From Agarophyton chilense (taxonomy: Eukaryota; Rhodophyta; Florideophyceae; Gracilariales; Gracilariaceae): a stretch of 64,000 nucleotides of DNA. Below the pieces are notes generated by a model. The model worked only from the letters and a program-made list of their open reading frames with translations, was not told where the DNA came from and did no database searches. Below are positions 35,275 through 46,162 of this stretch, piece after piece. The first letter of the stretch is position 1. Each line of letters starts with the position of its first letter. Both the position numbers and the translations under genes were made by a program. The stretch is from positions 992,001 through 1,056,000 of the forward strand of contig JARGXX010000097.1 in assembly GCA_030374765.1 (NCBI GenBank), read 5' to 3'.

Positions 35275-35331
35275 TGCAGGTTCTCGGTGTCAAATTGCGG
35301 TCGATCAAAACAGTTATAACTGTCGAGAAAC

Positions 35332-35396
35332 CTGTAGAAAACAAGAGAAGAAAACAATAGAGATAGTTGGTTAAATAATTGGTAGAGGTAACTTAC
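35332..35396 (-). other. Candidate spliceosomal intron (65 nt) in copia leader
   Basis: On the minus strand the donor reads CAAGAG/GTAAGT and the acceptor TTCTCTTGTTTTCTACAG/GTTTC with a long pyrimidine tract, both near-ideal. It would be removed from the leader just upstream of the Gag ATG at 35274. A matching acceptor sequence recurs at 30330-30349. Confidence 0.5.
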
Positions 35397-35399
35397 CTC

Positions 35400-35784
35400 T
35401 TGATGTAGTCCGGCTTCCTTGAAGCTAGCATACAGGTGTGACAGGCTACGGCCTGCTCGAGGCTGTGAAGTCAGATGCGTTGAAGTGATAATCGGTATTC
35501 GTTGTTTTTGTAGATGATGATCATCTTTACTAGAGCGCCTCACAGAAGTAGCGGCTCTTATAGCGCTCTGGATGATCCCCCATAATGCTAGCTCTACTGT
35601 GTACCGCTTTGTAATACCCTCTCCTCGAACTACGTGTAATAATATTCACTCTCCCCTTCGATTCACTAATGCACCCTCTCCCAGCATGAGTGATAAATTA
35701 TTTCATACGTCAACGTAATGCAAAGTTGAATGCAATAAATGCGAATATATACATCAACGATTATTCGCATTCAGAGCTTCTCTT
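35400..35784. other. Possible exon and spacer
   Basis: 35399-35543 (minus) is open from an ATG at 35543 up to the intron donor, but its frame does not join Gag. The rest has no gene seen. Confidence 0.3.
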
Positions 35785-35974
35785 TGTTGTCGGATCACAA
35801 CTTCGATACCTAGATCACTTTGAATTGGAGCTCAGAGTTTGGGTTATGTAGGAAATTCTAACTTCATTATAACCAAACGCTCTGTAATATCAATTCAACC
35901 AGCACGAAATATCTATTGTAAACAAAGATATTTCCAGAAGTGATAGAACGCACGTAATGTGTAATCAGCACGTA
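35785..35974 (-). repeat. 3' LTR of third copia, distal part
   Basis: Matches 41364-41553 and ends at the TA where the mariner element inserted. The remaining 26 bp of the LTR follow at 37277-37302. Confidence 0.85.
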
Positions 35975-37274
35975 CAGTGCGTTTCAAAAACATATCCCTT
36001 TACAAAAACTGCGCCAAAAAGGCATTTCACGTACTGTAGAGCACATTTCACAACAAATAAAAACCACTAAGTCAATAACACTGTTTCAAAAGTATATCCT
36101 TTATACAATCATTCGCTCAATTATGGCTCGTGGCGCACCTCTGACACGCTCTGAACAGCTCGAAATCATGGAATTAGTAGGTCAGGGTATGATTCCAGCA
36201 GATATAGCCCGAAAACTCAAGCGCAGCCCAAAAACAATCAGCAACTTCATCAAAAACCCCGCTACATACGGAACAAAGCGTTCAACCGGCCGTCCTACGG
36301 CACTATCCCCGGCCGATAAGCGCGGAATTAAGCGAGAACTATGTCGAAACACTTCATCTTGCGGGAAAATTGTCAAAAACCTAAATTTTCCTCTATCAAG
36401 ATCTACAATATGGCGTGAAGTCAACCGTCAAAATTTGTTCAAGTACAGAAAAATGAGGAAAACTTTTTTTTTAAAAGATAATCAAAAGAAAAGTCGAGTT
36501 GAATGGTGTGCTCAAAAGGCTTATTGGAAAACTGAATGGAATAATGTTATCTTTTCCGACGAAAAAAAGTTTAACCTTGATGGTCCAGATTGCTATAAAT
36601 TTTATTGGCATGATCTACGAAAAGAAAAGAAGGAATTTGTGACTAGGCATTCAGGAGGCGCATCAGTAATGGTTTGGGCTGGAATCTCTACTAAAAGAGC
36701 AACTGATATGGCTTTTGTTGAAACAACAATGAACTCTGAGAAGTATGCTGAGGTTCTAGAAAACTATCTTTTACCTTTTTCATACTGTATGCATGGAGAA
36801 GAATTCATTTTTCAGCAAGATAATGCACCTGTGCATAAGTCTGATTTTATGAAACAGTGGTTCAATAGTCTAAATATATCGGTTATGGAATGGCCTGCGC
36901 GCTCTCCTGACCTCAACCCTATCGAAAACATTTGGGGAATGTTGGCCCGAATGGTTTATGGGCAAGGAAGGCAATTTGATACAGTTTTTGATCTGAAAAA
37001 TTGTATCAAAGATTGCTGGGAAAAGATTGACTGTAATGCTATCAATCCTTTTATAGAATCAATGCCAAAGCGTTGTATAAGTGTTATACAGGCTAAAGGA
37101 GCAAAAATAAACTACTTAACTCGCGTTAGAATAAAAAGGATGCAATAAAGGTTATGATTTTGAAACAGTTTTTTTATTTGAAAATTTTTTCACACTGATT
37201 TTGTTAGTTTTACTGTAGCCAAAACGTCGATTTTTGGAAAATTTGCGCGAGGGATATGATTTTGAAACAGACTT
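35975..37274 (+). mobile_element. Tc1/mariner-family DNA transposon
   Basis: A 1300-bp element between two TA dinucleotides (35973-35974 and 37275-37276), the standard Tc1/mariner target duplication. The ends CAGTGCGTTTCAAAAACATA and AAGTCTGTTTCAAAATCATA (reverse strand) form imperfect terminal repeats. A second inner pair with core CTGTTTCAAAA lies near 36081 and 37163, giving a double (IR/DR-like) arrangement. It has one intact transposase gene and sits within a copia LTR whose uninterrupted sister copy (41364-41579) shows the empty site. Confidence 0.95.
36123..37148 (+). CDS. Tc1-like transposase (DD34E), intact
   Basis: A 341-residue cut-and-paste transposase, the usual Tc1 length. Residues about 5-50 form the first HTH (LTRSEQLEIMELVGQGMIPA, IARKLKRSPKTISNFI). 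A GRPT linker near residue 60 precedes a second HTH-like region. The catalytic domain has IFSDEKKFNLDG (first Asp), FQQDNAPVHKS (second Asp) and SPDLNPIENIWG (Glu, 34 residues after the second Asp), so DD34E. There are no stops or shifts and the start ATG lies in an AT-rich leader. The protein should bind the terminal repeats and mobilise this element. It appears to be the best preserved transposase in the window. Confidence 0.95.
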   Translation: MARGAPLTRSEQLEIMELVGQGMIPADIARKLKRSPKTISNFIKNPATYGTKRSTGRPTALSPADKRGIKRELCRNTSSCGKIVKNLNFPLSRSTIWREVNRQNLFKYRKMRKTFFLKDNQKKSRVEWCAQKAYWKTEWNNVIFSDEKKFNLDGPDCYKFYWHDLRKEKKEFVTRHSGGASVMVWAGISTKRATDMAFVETTMNSEKYAEVLENYLLPFSYCMHGEEFIFQQDNAPVHKSDFMKQWFNSLNISVMEWPARSPDLNPIENIWGMLARMVYGQGRQFDTVFDLKNCIKDCWEKIDCNAINPFIESMPKRCISVIQAKGAKINYLTRVRIKRMQ

Positions 37275-37302
37275 TACATACGACGAAAGTTATATGTCAA
37301 CA

Positions 37303-38450
37303 CACCCTCTCATTCTATACGGTTTAATCTTTTGTTTCATATTCTTGCAATAGCAGAGATGATAAAAAGTCGGCAGGCCCTTAGTCATAACATCAGCCAC
37401 CACCAAAGAACTGGGCAGGTACCTAAACTCAACATTTTTCTTTTCGACATGATCGCGTACGAGATGATATGGAACATCGATATTCTTCGTCTTTTCACTA
37501 CAAAAGTGATCACGAGAGAGAACTAGTGCTTCGTTATTGTCTCCATAGATGGCCGTATCTGACATCATCGCCGCACCGAGTCCCATCTCTTATCGTAGAT
37601 GCAGAAGTTGTTTCGTCGAAGCTACCGACGTTTTACTGTTGCGGTGTCGCGCTGCTATGGTCTTAAGTACTACTCATTCTAGCTACTTGGCCTCCAGCCT
37701 TCTAGTCACCCAAAATCCAAATGCAGTGCTGCACCGTACCAGTACTCGTAATTGAGCGCAGTGTAGAAGCCAAACGTCCGTATCGGACAACAGTGGCCAA
37801 ACGTCCAGATCGGACAACACCGTCAACAATTCACGCAACCAAAAGGACTCCCGCACGGCGTAAGACATTAACACATACTCAGATTCCACTGTGGACTTAG
37901 TAACAATAGATTGCTTCTTAGAGCGCCAAGAAATAGTAGCCTCTAACAACACAAATCCGAAACCATTAGTAGACGTGCGATCATGTGCATAAGCTAAAGA
38001 ATGAACATCAGAGTAGCCCAAAAGGGCATAATTGTTTTTGCAATATACCAGTCTCATGAACTAAGATCCCTTGAAGTACCGCAATACTCGTTCAGCAGCA
38101 TTCCAGTGCAACCTACCGTACTTATCGAGGTGGGAAAGGTATCCAATGGCAAAAGAGATTTCTGGACGACACGTGTTGGCCAGATGAAGCAAGATTCCAA
38201 TTAATTCGCGGTAGGGAACATCCAACAGATCATCATAATCCTCTGCTGGTTCCAGTTGCATGTTGGGAATCATGGGCGTTCCAATAAGTGAACAGTTTTC
38301 CATTCCAAAACGTATCAGAGCATCATCAATCAAAGATGCGTTGTGGATATTGAGCACAGTTTCCGATTTACTATTCACAATAGTCAGACCCAAAAACTTG
38401 CTCTCATTTTTCTCGATTCGTAGATCAACATAATGACTGAGCTGTTGCAC
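37303..38450 (-). pseudogene. Third copia RNase H and RT C-terminus
   Basis: 38450-38061 is RT after the YVDD box, with KNESKFLGLTIVNSKSE and ELIGILLHLANTCRPEISFA. 38057-37683 is RNase H with GYSDVHSLAYAHDRTSTNGF, SWRSKKQSIVTKSTVESEYV and MSYAVRESFWLRELL. 37586-37303 is the C-terminal RNase H part (DNNEALVLSRDHFCSEKTKN, VADVMTKGLP). Blocks are shifted relative to each other. A purine tract (minus GAGAGGGTG) precedes the LTR. The catalytic residues are still recognisable. Confidence 0.8.
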
Positions 38451-41273
38451 TAATTAGTTCAAGGCCTCGTTAGATGTGCTAGCAATCAGAACGTCATCAA
38501 CGTAGACAAAAACTATTATCCTCCTCTGACTTTCTCACTGTGCACAGTATACAAAGAAAGATCTGCAAAAGAGACAACCTGCACCAAGGCGGACGAGGAT
38601 AGGATGCAAGAACTTTCGAAAAGCTCGTGACGCTTGTTTCAAACAAAAATCGCTTTCTACAATCGATACACAAGATGCTCGCTGTCTTGCACTTCAAATC
38701 CACGAGGCCGTTCCATGTATATTTCTCCATCCAGGGTCTCGTAAAAGAATGCAGCCTTGATATTCAGCCTCATGAACTTCATTCCTTGGTCAACAATTAG
38801 AGCAAGCACTGTGTGGAGTGTTGTGTACCTGACCACAGAAGCAACACTTCCGAATAGTCTATTCCGTACTGCTGCATTAAACCTTTTGCCACAATCCGGG
38901 CTCTGTTTCTTTTCACATGACCAGCAATGTTTCTCTTGCGGTCATAAATCCATCGACAAGGTATAGGACGAGAACCTGCGGGCAGCTCAGCAAGCTGAAT
39001 AACTTCTTTTTGGTGAAGATTTTTCATCTCAGATTTCATTGATTGAAACCAATGCCTACGCTCATTCGTATACATGGCTTTTGTATAGGTGTTAGGTAGG
39101 TTAAGACCACTGGTTCCCATGAGACATCTAAGTTGTATTTCTAACATGGCATCAGTGGTGAATCTTTCTAGAGTTGTACGCAATCTGATGGGTCTTTGTA
39201 GCTTCGGTGGATTACGGGTCACTAGTTCAGGCCCAACGTTCCCCAACTCATCCAAAAACTCCATTTCGTCTTGAACCTGATTGGCGTCATCTCTCTCGGA
39301 ATCTACTTCTCTATGATCATCAAAATCACTGAAAAGGTCTGAGATGCATGCGGTCTCTTCTGAAGCAGTGTTTGTCGGCCATCAAAGGATAGTTTCATCA
39401 AACTGCACATCACGAAAAACTGAGAAAGTACCACTGTCGGGGTAGTAGATTATGTACGAGTTGCCTCTTTCAAATCCAACAAAGTATACTTTTTTTTGTC
39501 CTAAAACCAAACTTTCCGTCTCGCTTTTCCTACGGGATGTGCACATACGCTTATATACCAAACATCCTAATGTGTGATAGATTAGGACGAGCTTTGCCCA
39601 CCGTCTCATATGAATTACACTTCCCATCGGAGGCAGTCGTGTAAAAGATATTCCTATGATAATTTGCAGAGTTAATAGCTTCGGCCCAACGCTTGTTCCT
39701 TCCAGGGAACGACGAGAGAGACAGTACCATAGTCCTTGCCGTATCATTCAGAGTCCGGTTAACCGTTTCGTTTTTCCATTCGACTTATGACTATACGGGG
39801 CCACCGGTTCACTTCTGTTGCCGGGATCTGAGAGCCACTTCTGCATGTTCTTGCAAAGATATTGCTTTGCCTTGTCTAACCTAATACCTTTTACGCGCTT
39901 CTCAAGGAGGATTTCTTGTTCAGTCATCATCTTTCTAACAGCATCTGGGACCTCGGATCGTCTGCGTAGTAACCTGACTAAAGAATAGGCGCCCTTTTCA
40001 TCATAAAAGGTCACATGGTACCGAGTGCCACCCACTGATAAAGTACGCATTGGTCCTACGAAATCAGTGTGAACCACGTCTCCGGGCTCCCGAAACTCAT
40101 GAGTGCTCGGATTGCCGTTCCTATTATCTCGAGCGTACTTCAATATCTTGCACCGATCACAAACACCCTATTGGGCTACTTCTTGAGGAGACAACCCCTC
40201 AACAAGTCGCACTTTTTGCGGATATGCTCCTCTCATGAATGTCTAAGACGACTGTGCCACAGTCAACGCTTCTGCACCTTTGTTTACGACACTGAAGCCT
40301 TTTGACCAAGACCAGAATCACTAAGGTTCAGTAGTGCCGTATACAGTCCACTTCGTTTTGATTCAAGGCCCAAGAGGCAGATCTCGTTCCTATTTGGATC
40401 AATAACAGTGCAAGTACCATTTCTACGTTGTTCATCACTGCTGTGAGTTATGTTCAAACCTTTCTTCCTAATAGATGCTGCAGAAAGCAAGTTAAACTTC
40501 AAGTCAGGAACATACTGTATATCGGTGAGAGTGACCAAGCTCTTCCTCCGGTAGGCCATAGTAGTTGCATATATGTCATTTTTTCCGTAAACCCGATTGT
40601 GGGTACCGTCTCCTACTTCAACAGTATCGCGGCTCGAGGTTTTGAGATTAAGAAATAGAGAACGATCATTACAAATATGCGCTGTTGCGCCGGAGTCAAT
40701 AAACAATTTCTACGTAAAATCAGAGCCATCTTGATCAACAAAAAGCTTCCTTGCAACGTTAGAGACACTACCAGTGTCTAATGCTTGATCTCTGTCTCCT
40801 TGCTTCTTCGAACGATACCTGTTGCTCTCAGGATTATCGTAGCAATTTTATCTTCCAATGTCCACGCTTTCCGCAGTAGTGACACTTAATCTTGGACTTC
40901 GTCTTAAAACTATGACCAGTTTTCAGAGCCCTAATATTGCTTTCTTGGCCCTCAGTGTTAGTGATGAGAGTTTCTTCTTTAAAGATAAGCAACACAAGGG
41001 ATTGAAAAAGCGTTTTCTCCATTCCACGTATCACTTCATCTGTGACATCGAACTTTTCGCGAAGGCCACGTAGCAGTGCACGGATCTGTTCTTCTTCTGA
41101 CTTCATGTATCCAATCCTACCAAGCCATCAACTATCGTCCACAATCCTTTGCAGTGAAGAACCAGCTCTAGTTTGCGAAACCAAAGTAAGTAGTTGGTAG
41201 AGTTCAGTAGCGGCAAACGGACCTTATTAACATCAACTACTGATGTACGATCATTGACCTTGTCATCTATCTT
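38451..41273 (-). pseudogene. Third copia gag, protease, integrase and RT N-terminus
   Basis: Gag start near 41273 (VRLPLLNSTNYLLWFRKLEL). 41106-40834 ends with knuckle CHYCGKRGHWKIKLLR, whose last Cys is lost, and the middle of Gag is deleted. 40706-40284 is the protease with MFIDSGATAHICND. 40143-39382 is integrase with DVVHTDFVGPMRTLSVGG and the second Asp in RLDKAKQYL, with the Glu region decayed (YSHKSNGKTKRL). 39264-38797 is the RT start (WFQSMKSEMKNLHQKEVIQL, RPIPCRWIYDRKRN). The YVDD region is recognisable near 38500. Multiple frameshifts. Confidence 0.78.
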
Positions 41274-41349
41274 CAAGTTGAAAGCTATAAAAGTTGTACG
41301 GAAACAAAAAGACGAAGACAAGGACGATTGATGGAAAAATGGCAGGGTT

Positions 41350-41363
41350 CTGGGCCCATAACT
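41350..41363 (-). other. Primer-binding site of third copia
   Basis: Minus strand AGTTATGGGCCCAG, one mismatch from GGTTATGGGCCCAG of the other copias, adjacent to the 5' LTR. The same internal initiator tRNA-Met fragment is therefore likely used as primer by this different lineage. Confidence 0.75.
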
Positions 41364-41579
41364 TGTTACCGGATCACAAATTGGATACCCAGTTTGCTTC
41401 GTGTTGGAGCCCAGAGTTTGGCTTTTGTAGAAAATTCTAACTTTATGATAGCCAAAGGCTCTGTAATCACAATTCAACCAGCACGAAATATTAATCGTGA
41501 ACAAAGATATTTCCTCAAGTGATAGAACGCACATAATGAATAATCCGCACTTACATAGAACGAACGTTATCTGTAAAAA
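41364..41579 (-). repeat. 5' LTR of third copia (uninterrupted)
   Basis: About 216 bp. Its segment CCGCACTTACATAGAACGAACG corresponds to the mariner target GCACG-TA / TA-CATACGACGAAAG in the other LTR. The far end is set by similarity only. Confidence 0.85.
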
Positions 41580-42640
41580 CTCATCTTGAAGGTTTGTCAT
41601 CTATGGCGCACATATGTGGTGGCGATTGTAATTGCAAAAACCATTTCTTGTACTCCAATTCTTCCTTGAACCTTGAAAGAAGCTAACTCTGTAAATCATC
41701 AAATTGCTTGATCATACGAGCTGCCTTTTCCATGATCAACCTGACCGAACATTTGTTTTTATGTCTTTGATGCGGTTCGGAAATCAAAACGTTTCGAATC
41801 CAGTTCAGCGACCAAGCTCTCTTCATATCACGTACTGCGATGAAGCAATGTAAAACTGAAGCATCGAATACCAATTCTCTGGTCATTCTTTACGCAAACT
41901 ATCCACCCATAATGGTTCCTAAAACCTGTTGGGAGTCTGTGGAAATTGAAATACATCCAAGTTTTATGACCCTGAATTCCCCAAACCTCTAGACAGCATG
42001 CAGCCTCTGTCAACGCTAATGTGTGCGGCGTCGTGGAGTGAGCAAGAAGGCTGATCGGGCGAGATCAAATTATCTCTGACAGCCGCTTAGCCCACCAAGA
42101 AGTTGCAGAACAGTGCCGAAGTTAAGGTGATACAATAGGCATTTTCGCCATGATATTCATTTATCAACGATGTGTAGTATTCGTAAATCATTTTAGAGAT
42201 CGATATCAAGTTCGTATTCAAAAATAGTCTTCATGACTTCGTCAAATATTCCGAAGATATTTTCAAACTTCAAATCTTTTTCTTTTGAACTATTGGGACG
42301 CATAAGAGGGGCGACCCCACCGACAAATATACAGGAAGTTCAATGCCATCTGAAATTGGAATCAATCGTTAGCCCGATGGTCCCTGCACAGCCTTTGATA
42401 TCGATCGTTGTCTGAGGTGCTTATTCTAGTTCTGTGTTCACACTACACTACGGGAATTCAAGACAATAAACCTAATTTTCGGCATGAAACATTTTTTATT
42501 CTTACAGATATTGTTTTGTGATATATAAGCAGCTGTTCATTGAAGAAAATGTAAATTACATGTCCACATTTCTTTTAGAAAAACAGTTCCACTAGCACCG
42601 CTTTATGGTACAAAAAAAAAAATCTTTTGCTACGTCTGAT
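41580..42640. other. No recognisable gene
   Basis: Broken minus frames at 41683-42013 read like a degraded protein (EACCLEVWGIQGHK) that I cannot assign. The remainder is AT-rich with nothing seen. Weak similarity to the region upstream of the other kinase may extend into its right end. Confidence 0.3.
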
Positions 42641-42649
42641 AACTGCGTT

Positions 42650-42965
42650 CAGATTTCCAACTCATTTCTTTCATAGGAGCTAAAGAATTTGGTTTGACCA
42701 TCACATTTCTTATGATAGATATCATGAGCATGAGAAGTGAAACAACCAAAAAATAAACATTCTGGCTTCTATGATTTGTAAACAACATAGATTATTGCTT
42801 TCAATAAGCCTGGTGCACGTATATATGTATACAATCGTTTTGTGTGAGCAATATTGGGTCAAACTGTGTGTATCAGTTGTTTTTCACAAACAGCAAGTAA
42901 AGACTGAAGATATCCAATTTAATTGTTCACAAAACAAAAGAAGCATGCCGTACATCTCAAGCATG
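42650..42965 (+). repeat. Upstream part of the kinase duplication
   Basis: Shares blocks with the reverse strand of 8782-9075, for example CACATTTCTTATGATA followed by CATGAGCATGAGAAGT and ACAAAACAAAAGAAGC before the ATG. The duplication therefore includes at least about 300 bp of 5' DNA, presumably the promoter. Confidence 0.7.
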
Positions 42966-43802
42966 TCGGACTGTTTTCAGACCACAAAATATTTTGGTGA
43001 AACTGTAAATGGACGATGGGAAGTGGAAGGTTTTATAGGTGGCGGTGCCTTTGGTTCGGTCTACGCAGCTAGAGATAAGACCACAGAGCATTTTCCCACA
43101 GCCATCAAATTTGCAGGAGGTGAAGCACTCGAAAAAGAAGATACTATAGGATGTCTACGAGCAGAGTGGAGAGTTTTGCGCTATCTCAACTGTGCGAGTC
43201 CTCATCTACGAGTTCCTATTGTATACGAGCAGGGAAGTCACAATGGAACTGAATATATTGTAATGGAGAAACTCGGTGTATCTCTCCAGGACTGGCTCAA
43301 TGATCGAGACAGACCTGTTTCTAATATGAGAATTCTTAAAACTCTCAACGAGGTATTTAATATCGTCCGTCGTTTGCACGAGAATAATGTTTTGCACGGT
43401 GATCTCAGCGAAAAAAACATAGTATTCGGAAGAGGCAGAAGTGATGTGGATAATTTGTACATCATTGATTTTGGAAATTCATCCGAATACAACCTGCATT
43501 CGAGCCTTTTTGATGACCTTGGGGAAATATGTCACATCATGATAAGAATGTTTCGAAATGGTGGGGATGAGCCTATCCCAGATTGTGAGAAACGTGGCTT
43601 TTTCTGGGAGTCTATGGCGACCGGTCGAATGAAGGAACTCGTTGAGAAGGCATTTGAAATACGTCGCAGACTTCGTACGCCAATTCCAAACATAGTTCGG
43701 GAGCTTGTGCACGAACTATTTAATGGAGATGAGGCCAATTACAATAGAATAGAAAATCTGTTCAACCAGGCTATCCATGCACAGAGAGAGAAGCTCTGGT
43801 AA
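42966..43802 (+). CDS. Atypical protein kinase, paralogue of the gene at 7.9 kb
   Basis: 278 residues from the ATG at 42966 (MSDCFQTTKYFGETVNGRWE). Upstream in-frame ATGs at 42771 and 42945 would add residues not shared with the paralogue. Features: glycine loop IGGGAFGSVYAARD, AIKFAGGE lysine, YIVMEKLGVSLQDW hinge, LHGDLSEKNIVFG catalytic loop, YIIDFGNSSEY metal site, then DDLGEICHIMIRMFRNGGDE after a very short activation segment. No APE motif. The C-lobe ends FNQAIHAQREKLW, as in the other copy. Overall identity looks high, and upstream DNA is shared too. The gene is intact and intronless and is probably expressed. Confidence 0.8.
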   Translation, partial: SDCFQTTKYFGETVNGRWEVEGFIGGGAFGSVYAARDKTTEHFPTAIKFAGGEALEKEDTIGCLRAEWRVLRYLNCASPHLRVPIVYEQGSHNGTEYIVMEKLGVSLQDWLNDRDRPVSNMRILKTLNEVFNIVRRLHENNVLHGDLSEKNIVFGRGRSDVDNLYIIDFGNSSEYNLHSSLFDDLGEICHIMIRMFRNGGDEPIPDCEKRGFFWESMATGRMKELVEKAFEIRRRLRTPIPNIVRELVHELFNGDEANYNRIENLFNQAIHAQREKLW

Positions 43803-44496
43803 TCGCTTACATGTTGTCGTGAACCGTAAAACTTACAGAATGTGGAACACAGTTGTCGCTGACAAAGAAAGTGCCCGCCCCTTCTGAATGGAGAAGATGG
43901 TCCACCGCTTAACTACATCGTAGCTTGAGCTGTAGCAGTGGGCTCTTACCAGAAGTTTGTTTTTTCTGGATCCTGGAGGCTCTCCATACTCGCTTATCGG
44001 ACCTGTAACCCAGGGTTGTTGGCAAAAGAGTGTCCGGACGTCCTGGATGGTGCAGGGTGTATGCCGCTCTACTTTTGGAGTAACTCGAGCCATTAAGGGC
44101 TATAGTGCGACTCAGGCTGGAGCCTGCAGCTCTGGCCGAGCGCCTAGCTGTTCAGAGCTTGATCTTCGTACATCGCACGACGCTGTGAGGCGTCGTGAGT
44201 AATAATGTACTTGTTCATAATAAACGACTACTTATATTGTAAAACGTGTATAATCTAGAGTGTAGAAAGTCTGTCTAGGCAAAAATGTTTAGGCTATAAG
44301 CTAGTTTACGAAGAACCAACGAGTATAATGCAACGCGAGGAGAAGTCTCACTGCGAACAGACACAGAAACCGCGTCGAAATTCAGAATCGGTGAAACCGG
44401 GTTGGACGTTCAGAATCGTTCCCAATATTTGAGCGAAAAGGAATTGTTCCATCACATTTAAGAAAATTTACTGAAGCAGCAAACAACTAAAACTAG
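43803..44496. other. No recognisable gene; short hairpin
   Basis: Kinase 3' flank followed by the leader of the next copia. A perfect 8-bp stem CACGACGC (44176-44183) / GCGTCGTG (44190-44197) with a 6-nt loop is present. The copia 5' LTR should lie in the right part (about 44200-44480), but no second copy exists to define it. Confidence 0.35.
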
Positions 44497-46162
44497 ATGG
44501 GTATGGAGGATAAAAACGTATTTAAAATTGAAAAACTCAATGGAAAATTTTCTACTCCTGGAAATTCAGAATGATGAACTATCTTAAGAAGAAAAACTAC
44601 TGGAACGTTGTGCTTGGAAGTGAAGAAAACTCGAAAGCAAACGAAAAAGCTTTAATAGACATCAGCCTTTCCGTCGATGATAATCAAATTGTCCATGTTG
44701 ATTCTGCTACTAATGGAACAGAAGCTTGGAATGCTTTTTCAGAAGTTTATGAAAACAAAGGAATGGCAAACAAAATGGACTTGAAAGAAAACTTTATTTC
44801 AAAGAGACTAAATAAGGGAGATTCAGCAAAACAACAAATTGAAGATCTGAAGCGTTTAAAAACCAGATGGCACCAACTTTCAGTTTAAAAATCGAAAGAA
44901 GAGTATGTTATGCGTCTACTCCGAAGTTTGCCAAAATCGTATGAAAGTTTGGTGGTAACATTGGAAAAAACTGCAGAAAATTTTAGTATCGAAGAACTAC
45001 AGGCCAGAATTCTATGAGAGTAGTCCAGAAATAATTCTTCTTCAGAGAATGAAACATCTGGAAACCTGTTACAGGGAAAATCGAACCAACGGAAAACACC
45101 ATTTCCGTTTAAATGCCATTATTGTCAGAAGAAAGGACATAAAATAGCAGACTGCAGACTTCAAAAAAGGAACAATCATAGTTTAGACAATAATTCTGCA
45201 TCAAGTAATCAGCAGAATGAAAGGATGGATAATTCGAACAGAAATTCATCACATTTTCTAATGGCCGAACAGAACGTAGAAAAATTATCTGTAACTTTGT
45301 TTATGGACTCTGGGGCATCATTTCACATGACGAACGACGAAAAATGGTTTATGGAAGGAACAGTCAAGAATATCAACTATATAAGCATACGAATCGGAGA
45401 TGGATCAAGCGTATTCTCCATTAAAGAAGGATACATATCGATGGAATTTTTTTTCATGGAAAGAAAAGCACTATTTCAGTTCAGAATGTGCTTTATGTTC
45501 CTGAAATCGCAACGAATATTATTTCTATTAGACAAATTGAAGAACGTGGTCACTCAGTTTAATTCAAAAATGGATGGTGCCGGGTATATTAAAAAGAAAA
45601 AAATGAAACACTGCTTCAAGATAGGAAAGAAAATTCAACATACAGTTTTAGAAGCATGAGGAAGTACAGAGAAAAGCATTTTTCATATGCTGCAATGCCT
45701 AATGACTATGAACTGTGCCACGCTAGCTTGGGACACGCTGGGGAAACAGTTTTAAAACAAATTGTTTCAAAGAAAACAGCAAACGGAATCCCTGAAGCTC
45801 TAAAGGACAAAACTAGTGACACATGCAAGGGTTGTGTTATTGGAAGAATGGTTTCAAAATCCTTCAAATAACTCGAACAATATCAATCCAAAGACAAGCT
45901 AGAGCTGATCCACACGGATCTTAGTGGACCCATGAGCACGAAATCGAAAGCAGAAATTTTTTTTTATAACATTCACAGATAATCACACCAGAAAATCATT
46001 TGTCTATTTTGAGAGAAGCAAAGATGAAGCCACGGCAAAAATTACGGATTTCGTGACGATGATCGAGAAACAAACAGACCTGTCTGTGAAATGGATTTGG
46101 AGAAACAGAGGTGGTGAGTATATTTCTGAAAAACTACAGACCTTTTTGAAGAAGAAAGGATA
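44497..46162 (+). pseudogene. Ty1/copia 5' part: gag, protease, integrase start
   Basis: Starts at the ATG at 44497 (MGMEDKNVFKIEKLNGK), then shifts frame to MNYLKKKNYWNVVLGSEENS (UBN2-type Gag, 44571-44888). After a TAA the frame continues as VMRLLRSLPKSYESLVVTL. The zinc knuckle FKCHYCQKKGHKIADC is near 45110. The protease is FMDSGASFHMTNDEKWF (45300). The pre-integrase region is CHASLGHAGETVLKQIV with CKGCVIGRMVSKSF (45717-45870). The integrase core starts LELIHTDLSGPMSTKSKAEI and loses similarity after LQTFLKKKG near 46160. RT and RNase H are absent because the neighbouring minus-strand copia begins there. A fourth copia type in this window. Confidence 0.78.

Larger units (their letters stand above)
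30267..35356 (-). mobile_element. Decayed Ty1/copia of a second lineage
   Basis: Minus-strand order: gag (35274-33768), protease (about 33360), integrase (32710-32066), RT (31993-31200), RNase H (to about 30350). The 3' end is taken as an 84-bp segment 30267-30350 with TGTTAT/ATAACA ends. A similar but diverged stretch at about 35280-35356 precedes Gag. These may be very short LTRs or LTR remains. No target duplication and no clear primer-binding site were found, so the borders are uncertain. Sequence style differs from the copias at 13-23 kb. Confidence 0.6.
35785..41579 (-). mobile_element. Ty1/copia element, third lineage, carrying a Tc1/mariner insertion
   Basis: Minus-strand copia. The 5' LTR is 41364-41579 (about 216 bp). 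The 3' LTR is 35785-37302, split by the mariner element 35975-37274. Both LTRs start TGTT on the + strand and share blocks such as CTCTGTAAT, TTCAACCAGCACGAAATAT and AGTGATAGAACGCAC. The primer-binding site is at 41350-41363. Coding from 41273 to 37303 runs gag, protease, integrase, RT, RNase H, with many stops. No target duplication is preserved. Confidence 0.87.
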
